A stretch of 64,000 nt of DNA, from NCBI RefSeq assembly GCF_036182465.1, contig NZ_CP108081.1, positions 2,294,001 through 2,358,000 of the forward strand. Reading direction: 5' to 3'. Positions within the stretch are counted from its first letter, which is position 1, and the number at the start of each line of letters is the position of its first letter. Source of the stretch: Streptomyces sp. NBC_00258. Lineage in GTDB: Bacteria; Actinomycetota; Actinomycetes; Streptomycetales; Streptomycetaceae. Of this stretch, positions 60,031-64,000 are shown piece by piece. The notes below the pieces were generated by a model, which was not told the origin of the DNA, made no database searches, and was given only the letters and a program-made list of their open reading frames with translations. The position numbers and the translations under genes are program-made.

Positions 60031-60140
60031 AGGGCTGAAGGCTTGAAGCCGTGAAGGCGTGAACGCACGGAGCCCGGAGCGAGGAGGCGCGGGGGCTTGA
60101 GGGCGTGAGGGTGCGCGTCGAGGTGTGCGAGGCGTGAAGG
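60031..60140 (+). repeat. Degenerate GAAGGC(T/G)TGAA-type short tandem repeat
   Basis: After the VanZ stop, units such as GAAGGGCTGAAGGCTTGAAGCCGTGAAGGCGTGAA recur with drift until about 60140. It looks like slipped-strand expansion of an 8-11 base unit. No gene is supported in it. Confidence 0.5.
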
Positions 60141-60159
60141 AATGGTCCGTACCAAAGCC

Positions 60160-60189
60160 TTGACGCTCCCTTAGCTCACCTCTTAAATC
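60160..60189 (+). promoter_or_regulatory. Candidate promoter of the GH16 gene
   Basis: TTGACG (60160-60165) is followed 18 bases later by TAAATC (60184-60189). CTCTT-AAATC-AAGAG forms a small inverted repeat over the -10 region, 75 bases before the GTG start. Confidence 0.4.
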
Positions 60190-60264
60190 AAGAGTCGAAG
60201 CGCGCACCCCCCACCTCAGTCGGCATCCATCCCCCACAGGGATCGCCGTACGGAAGGGAGAGTC

Positions 60265-61536
60265 GTGGACTCGCCACGCCTGCTCCGCAGATGCCTCCTC
60301 GCCACCCTGTCCGCCGTGCTCCTCGCATCCGCCGCGGTTCTGCCCGCACAGGCGGATACGGGGCAGGCCGCCACAGGGCAGGCGGGTCCCGAGCCGAAGG
60401 CCGCCGCGGCCGTGACGTTCTCGGACACCTTCGACGGTGCCGCCGGTTCGGCCGTCAACTCCTCGAAATGGCAGATCGAGACCGGCGACAACGTCAACAA
60501 CCACGAGCGGCAGTACTACACGTCCGGCGCCAACAACGCGGCCCTGGACGGCCAGGGCCACCTGGTGATCACGGCCCGACGCGAGAACCCGAACAACTAC
60601 CAGTGCTGGTACGGGCGTTGTGAGTACACCTCGGCCCGCCTCAACACGGCGGGCAAGTTCACGACGACGTACGGCCGGGTCGAGGCCCGCCTGAAGGTGC
60701 CGCGCGGGCAGGGCATGTGGCCCGCCTTCTGGATGCTCGGCAACGACATAGGGCAGGTCGGCTGGCCGAACTCGGGCGAGATCGACATCATGGAGAACGT
60801 CGGCTTCGAGCCCTCGACGGTCCACGGCACCCTGCACGGCCCCGGCTACTCCGGCTCGGGCGGCATCGGCGGCGCCTACTCGCTGCCCGGCGGCCAGGCC
60901 TTCGCGGACGCCTTCCACACCTTCGCCATCGACTGGAGCCCCGACGCGGTCACCTGGTCCGTGGACGGCAATGTCTACCAGCGGCGCACCCCCGCCGATC
61001 TGGGCGGCAGGCAGTGGGTGTTCAACAAGCCGTTCTTCCTGATCCTCAACCTCGCGGTCGGCGGCTACTGGCCGGGCGACCCGGACGGCTCGACCTCGTT
61101 CCCGCAGCAACTCGTCGTGGACGAGGTGAAGGTGACGACGAGCGACGGCTCCGGAGGCGGTGCGCCCGTCAGAGGGCTCGCGGGCAAGTGCGTCGATGTG
61201 GCGGGCGCCAGTTCCGCCAACGGCACGCCCGTTCAGCTCTACGACTGCAACAGCTCCGCCGCCCAGCAGTGGACCGTGGCCTCCGACGGCTCGATCCGTG
61301 CGCTGGGCAAGTGCCTGGACGTCACGGGCAACGGCACGGCGGACGGTTCGACCGTGCAGCTCTGGGACTGCGGGGGCGGGGCCAATCAACGCTGGGTGGT
61401 CAGCGCGGCGGGCGACATCGTGAATCCACAGGCCAACAAGTGCCTGGACGTGACGGGCAACAGCTCCGCCAACGGCACGCGGCTCCAGATCTGGACGTGC
61501 TCGGGCGGAGCCAACCAGAAGTGGACCGTCGGCTGA
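60265..61536 (+). CDS. Secreted GH16 beta-glucanase with ricin-type lectin domain
   Basis: A 423-residue exported enzyme. A signal peptide of about 31 residues ends near LPAQA. The GH16 catalytic domain begins VTFSDTFDGAAGSAVNSSKWQ and carries the catalytic motif GEIDIMENVG (about residues 170-180, nucleophile and acid Glu). A ricin-type beta-trefoil (residues about 305-423) has three repeats with QQW, QRW and QKW motifs and would bind carbohydrate. The GTG follows GGAAGGGAG. It most resembles beta-1,3- or 1,3-1,4-glucanases (laminarinase or lichenase type) acting on fungal or plant glucans. Confident call; substrate by family. Confidence 0.95.
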   Translation: MDSPRLLRRCLLATLSAVLLASAAVLPAQADTGQAATGQAGPEPKAAAAVTFSDTFDGAAGSAVNSSKWQIETGDNVNNHERQYYTSGANNAALDGQGHLVITARRENPNNYQCWYGRCEYTSARLNTAGKFTTTYGRVEARLKVPRGQGMWPAFWMLGNDIGQVGWPNSGEIDIMENVGFEPSTVHGTLHGPGYSGSGGIGGAYSLPGGQAFADAFHTFAIDWSPDAVTWSVDGNVYQRRTPADLGGRQWVFNKPFFLILNLAVGGYWPGDPDGSTSFPQQLVVDEVKVTTSDGSGGGAPVRGLAGKCVDVAGASSANGTPVQLYDCNSSAAQQWTVASDGSIRALGKCLDVTGNGTADGSTVQLWDCGGGANQRWVVSAAGDIVNPQANKCLDVTGNSSANGTRLQIWTCSGGANQKWTVG

Positions 61537-61637
61537 CGGGGCGGAACAACTGACCGACGCGGGAGCACCACCCGCCGGTGCGGGCGTACGGCCGGCTGAC
61601 GCGGGGGGTCGGCCGTGCGCCCGCACCGGCCCGAATC

Positions 61638-61666
61638 GAGCCCGGCCGGGACCACCGGCCGGGCTC
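61638..61666. terminator. Strong bidirectional terminator hairpin
   Basis: GAGCCCGGCCGG and CCGGCCGGGCTC form a perfect 12-bp stem with the loop GACCA, between the GH16 gene and the convergent secreted-protein gene. Confidence 0.85.
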
Positions 61667-61735
61667 AGGTCGTTCGGGCACAGGCCCACTGCGCACAGCC
61701 CGTTCGGGCCCCGGGTGCACGACCCGGGCTCCGCG

Positions 61736-62197
61736 TCAGTCGGTCGCCTCGCAGTCGGTGTCCTGCAGCTGGATCGGCCGCGTGGCGTCCAGGCCGACGT
61801 ACGCCGTGAAGGTCGCCGTGTCCTCACCCTGCTCGCCCCAGTGCGTGGTCACCGTGGCGTAGCCGACGCCCGCGGACTGGGCCGTGCTGACCGGGCCGAT
61901 GTCGATGGACCGCGGCTCGTTCTGCGCGCAGAGCAGGACGTCGACGCCCTCGCTCTGCGCGACCTTCTCCTTCAGGTGCTCGGAGATGCCGTACTTCCGG
62001 GCGAAGTCGCCGGGCCCGTGGTCGCCGTAGAAGTCGCCGAGGAAGGTGTGGATCTCCTCGGCGGTGTAGCGGCCGTTCGGGTCCACGGAAGGTGCGGCGG
62101 AGGCCGGTGCGGTGGAAGCGAGTCCGAGACCGAGGACGGCCGCGCAACCGAGGGCGAGGGCGACGCGCCTGGTCGGGCGCGTGACGGTGCGGAACAT
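61736..62197 (-). CDS. Small secreted protein of unknown function
   Basis: A 153-residue protein with a clear signal peptide (MFRTVTRPTRRVALALG... ending near ASA-AP at about residue 33). The mature domain has two Cys residues that could form a disulfide and no motif I recognise. It starts at the ATG at 62197; its ribosome site is weak. It is the last of a run of small exported proteins on this strand. Confidence 0.85.
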   Translation of the reverse strand: MFRTVTRPTRRVALALGCAAVLGLGLASTAPASAAPSVDPNGRYTAEEIHTFLGDFYGDHGPGDFARKYGISEHLKEKVAQSEGVDVLLCAQNEPRSIDIGPVSTAQSAGVGYATVTTHWGEQGEDTATFTAYVGLDATRPIQLQDTDCEATD

Positions 62198-62431
62198 GTG
62201 AGGTACCCCGTTTTTCCTTGCTGTGCCCATGAGTTGGGCTGGTCACAGGAGCAGACCCGCCACCCCCGGCGGGCGTTGTGCTCTCCTCCGTCGCTGTTTC
62301 CGTTCCCGGACATTTACTGCACATTCGTCACGCACTCCGTCGTGCGACCCGTTCGTCACGTGGCACGCCCGATCTCTCGGGCGTGCCACTCCCCTCCTGA
62401 GGTCACCCGCCGGGCGCGCGGCCGGCGGCTG

Positions 62432-62809
62432 TCAGCAGTTCATGGCCCAGGTGTGCGAGTCGCCGCGGTCGTTGGCCACGCCGTTGTAGCCGACCTCCTG
62501 TCCGGGGGTGAGGCAGATCGTCATGTCGCCGCCCTGCCCGGAGTTCTCGTACACCCGGACGTGGTCCTTGATGCCGGGTCCGGAGATGCCGTGGTTGGCC
62601 CAGGAGGAGTCGGTGTCGGCGATCCAGCTCTCCCACCAGCCGTCGTCGCCCGACCAGTTGGCCCGCTGACCGGCGAAGTTCGCGTTCTCCCAGACGCAGA
62701 ACTCACCGCTCGGACAGCTGGCGGCGCCGGCGGGCGAGGCCAGGGCCAGACCGCCGCTCAGGGCGAGGACGGCCGCGGCGGCGGAGACGGCGAAGCGCTT
62801 GATGATCAC
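62432..62809 (-). CDS. Secreted peptidase inhibitor I36-like protein
   Basis: A 125-residue exported protein. After a signal peptide of about 30 residues the mature part begins CPSGEFCVWENANFAGQRANW, typical of the I36/SMPI family of secreted metalloproteinase inhibitors, a beta/gamma-crystallin-like fold. Four Cys residues could form two disulfides. The GTG at 62809 overlaps the stop of the upstream lipoprotein gene (GTGA), so translation is coupled. It might inhibit a protease, its own or a rival's. Confidence 0.88.
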   Translation of the reverse strand: MIIKRFAVSAAAAVLALSGGLALASPAGAASCPSGEFCVWENANFAGQRANWSGDDGWWESWIADTDSSWANHGISGPGIKDHVRVYENSGQGGDMTICLTPGQEVGYNGVANDRGDSHTWAMNC

Positions 62810-63546
62810 GAAGGGGTACTGCCTTTCTCTTGGTTCTCCGGAACGGTCCGCTCGGCGTACAGATCCGCCGCGCGGTGCAGTGCGCGGGTGCGCAGCTGCC
62901 GGTAGGTGGTCAACTGGTGGCGCCGCTCGGTGCGGACCTGGTCCAGCAGGGCGGGTTCCAGCCGGGCGCGCACCTCGTCGAGGCCGCTCTCGCGTGCGCA
63001 GCGCGCGGCGAGAGCCGGGGCGGGCCGCTCGGGCCCGGGTCCGTCGTCCGGTGTGGCGCACTTGGCCCAACGGCCCTGCGCCGCCCGGTAGTCGGAGTCG
63101 TCCTTCAGTCGCAGCCCGACCTCCGCGCGGAGGTTGTTCACGACGACCTGGGCGCGGAACCAGCGCCGCTCGTCCCCGTACAGCTCGCGCTGAGCGGCGG
63201 CGAGGCAGCCGTCGGTGTGCGCCTTGACGGTGTATCCGGTGGCAAGGGTGATGGAGAGCTCGGGACGGCCGCGGCCGAAGAGGGCGCCCTGCAGCCGCCG
63301 ATCCTCGGCGTCATCGGTTCCGTTCTCCCGCCGTTCTTCGGCGGCTCCTTTCGAGGACAGCCCTCGCCGGGCCAGGCACCGTTCGACGAGAACCTGCTGA
63401 GCGGCCTTGATGAGGTCGTCCCGCCCGCGCTCGGTCCTGGGAAGCGCAGGCGTGTCCCGTCCCGCACCGGTCGGCGTGGCGCACCCGCCCAGTGTCAGCA
63501 GGGTCACTACGACAAGGGCGGCGCCGAGCGCACGCAGCAGTCGCAC
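62806..63546 (-). CDS. Putative lipoprotein of unknown function
   Basis: A 246-residue protein with a lipoprotein signal peptide (LVVVTLLTLGGC lipobox, Cys at about residue 22). The rest is helical and highly charged, with several Cys residues (RCLARRG, DGCLAAAQ, WAKCATP, AARCARESG) and no recognised family. The GTG at 63546 starts four bases after the stop of the upstream gene. Its own stop overlaps the next start (GTGA). It is probably the middle gene of a three-gene operon with two I36-like proteins. Confidence 0.85.
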   Translation of the reverse strand: MRLLRALGAALVVVTLLTLGGCATPTGAGRDTPALPRTERGRDDLIKAAQQVLVERCLARRGLSSKGAAEERRENGTDDAEDRRLQGALFGRGRPELSITLATGYTVKAHTDGCLAAAQRELYGDERRWFRAQVVVNNLRAEVGLRLKDDSDYRAAQGRWAKCATPDDGPGPERPAPALAARCARESGLDEVRARLEPALLDQVRTERRHQLTTYRQLRTRALHRAADLYAERTVPENQEKGSTPS

Positions 63547-63549
63547 GGC

Positions 63550-63915
63550 TCAGCCGGCCTCGCAGCCCATCGTGGTGTCGGACACCCCGTCGAGGCGGGC
63601 GCCCCAGGGCCAGTTGTCGGCCAGGTCGTGCGCCCGGATCAGCCGGTGGTAGCAGGTGCCGCGGGCCCAGTCGATGGCGTACACGGCGGTGTCCGCGTCC
63701 GAGCGGAACGAGGCCGCCTTGTCGTGGAGCGACTCCGGTACGTCCGTATAGCCCGGTGGTGTGTAGCACCAGGACGTGCCGTGCTGTCCGGCCCCGGTCC
63801 AGAAGCACACGGAGCCCGCGGCGGGTGCCGTGGGCGCGGCCGTCGTGGCGGGAGCGGCGCCCAGAACGGCGACGGCGGCGAGCAGGGCCGCGGGCAGGGC
63901 GAGGCGACGGAACAT
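63550..63915 (-). CDS. Secreted peptidase inhibitor I36-like protein
   Basis: A 121-residue exported protein with a signal peptide of about 27 residues. The mature part begins SVCFWTGAGQHGTSWCYTPPGYTDVP and has four Cys, matching the beta/gamma-crystallin-like I36 family. It is the first gene of the operon that continues into the lipoprotein gene and the second I36-like gene. Its promoter lies in the last 85 bases of the window, where nothing specific was recognised. Confidence 0.86.
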   Translation of the reverse strand: MFRRLALPAALLAAVAVLGAAPATTAAPTAPAAGSVCFWTGAGQHGTSWCYTPPGYTDVPESLHDKAASFRSDADTAVYAIDWARGTCYHRLIRAHDLADNWPWGARLDGVSDTTMGCEAG

Positions 63916-64000
63916 GACGACTCCAGTCGTACGAGGGAGGGATACGCGCAGGGCAACCGGGCCGGATCGTGATCACGGTGACTGCCAAGATCAAAGTGCC

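Noticed and set aside
59656..61827. A 723-codon - strand frame covering the VanZ and GH16 genes
   Set aside because: Both + strand genes have strong family motifs; the opposite frame has none.

Overview
The window is high-GC actinobacterial DNA and reads as a Streptomyces chromosome. Almost every third codon position is G or C. GTG starts are common. Only one TTA leucine codon was noticed, as the last codon of the STAS gene. The gene families are typical of the genus: SpoIIE-type PP2C phosphatases, a conservon, a CebR box, sugar importers without their own ATPase, and secreted ricin-lectin hydrolases. No rRNA, tRNA, CRISPR array, transposase or phage gene was seen. It looks like an accessory, metabolically rich stretch rather than the housekeeping core.

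Layout. 1-6 kb: the 3' part of a PAS-GAF-PP2C-kinase phosphatase, an unusual sigma-like/zinc-finger/transmembrane/ricin-lectin fusion, and an ArsB/NhaD-type permease. 6-13 kb: a secreted GH9 cellulase behind a perfect CebR operator, an AraC regulator divergent from a phytanoyl-CoA dioxygenase, a HAD phosphatase, a 2-hydroxyacid dehydrogenase and an alpha/beta hydrolase. 13.4-19.8 kb: a compact six-gene operon (GH114 lipoprotein, sugar-binding lipoprotein, two permeases, PfkB kinase, GH4 glycosidase) that looks like a galactosamine-polymer or alpha-galactoside utilisation system. 19.8-28.8 kb: small metabolic and stress genes with clear TetR operators and terminators.

29-36.4 kb: a sesquiterpene synthase, a complete conservon (cvnA-B-C-D) ending in a CYP157-like P450 that lacks the ExxR arginine, and a second, conventional P450. 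36.4-44.6 kb: a four-gene operon (FadD32-like fatty acyl-AMP ligase, Pks13-like ACP-KS-AT-ACP-TE synthase, antigen-85-like secreted esterase, crotonyl-CoA carboxylase/reductase-like enzyme). It copies the logic of the mycolic-acid condensation locus of Corynebacteriales in an organism that should have no mycolic acids. This is the most striking system in the window. An MFS exporter and a PucR regulator follow and share a TGTCAG motif with its promoter region.

47.6-55.4 kb: GNAT, DUF1304/TetR, a GlxA-type regulator with a quinone oxidoreductase, and an alcohol/aldehyde dehydrogenase pair facing a MarR repressor, with well-formed palindromic operators in between. 55.6-64 kb: a STAS protein, an EF-Tu C-terminal remnant beside a TetM/OtrA-like ribosomal protection protein, DUF4230 and VanZ proteins, a secreted GH16-ricin beta-glucanase, and a run of small secreted proteins including two peptidase-inhibitor-I36 domains. 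A dispersed Streptomyces-type repeat (core GGGGAACTGCGCGA with a GC-rich palindrome) occurs at about 13.1, 30.2, 42.5 and 52.2 kb. The 42.5-kb copy lies inside the PKS reading frame.
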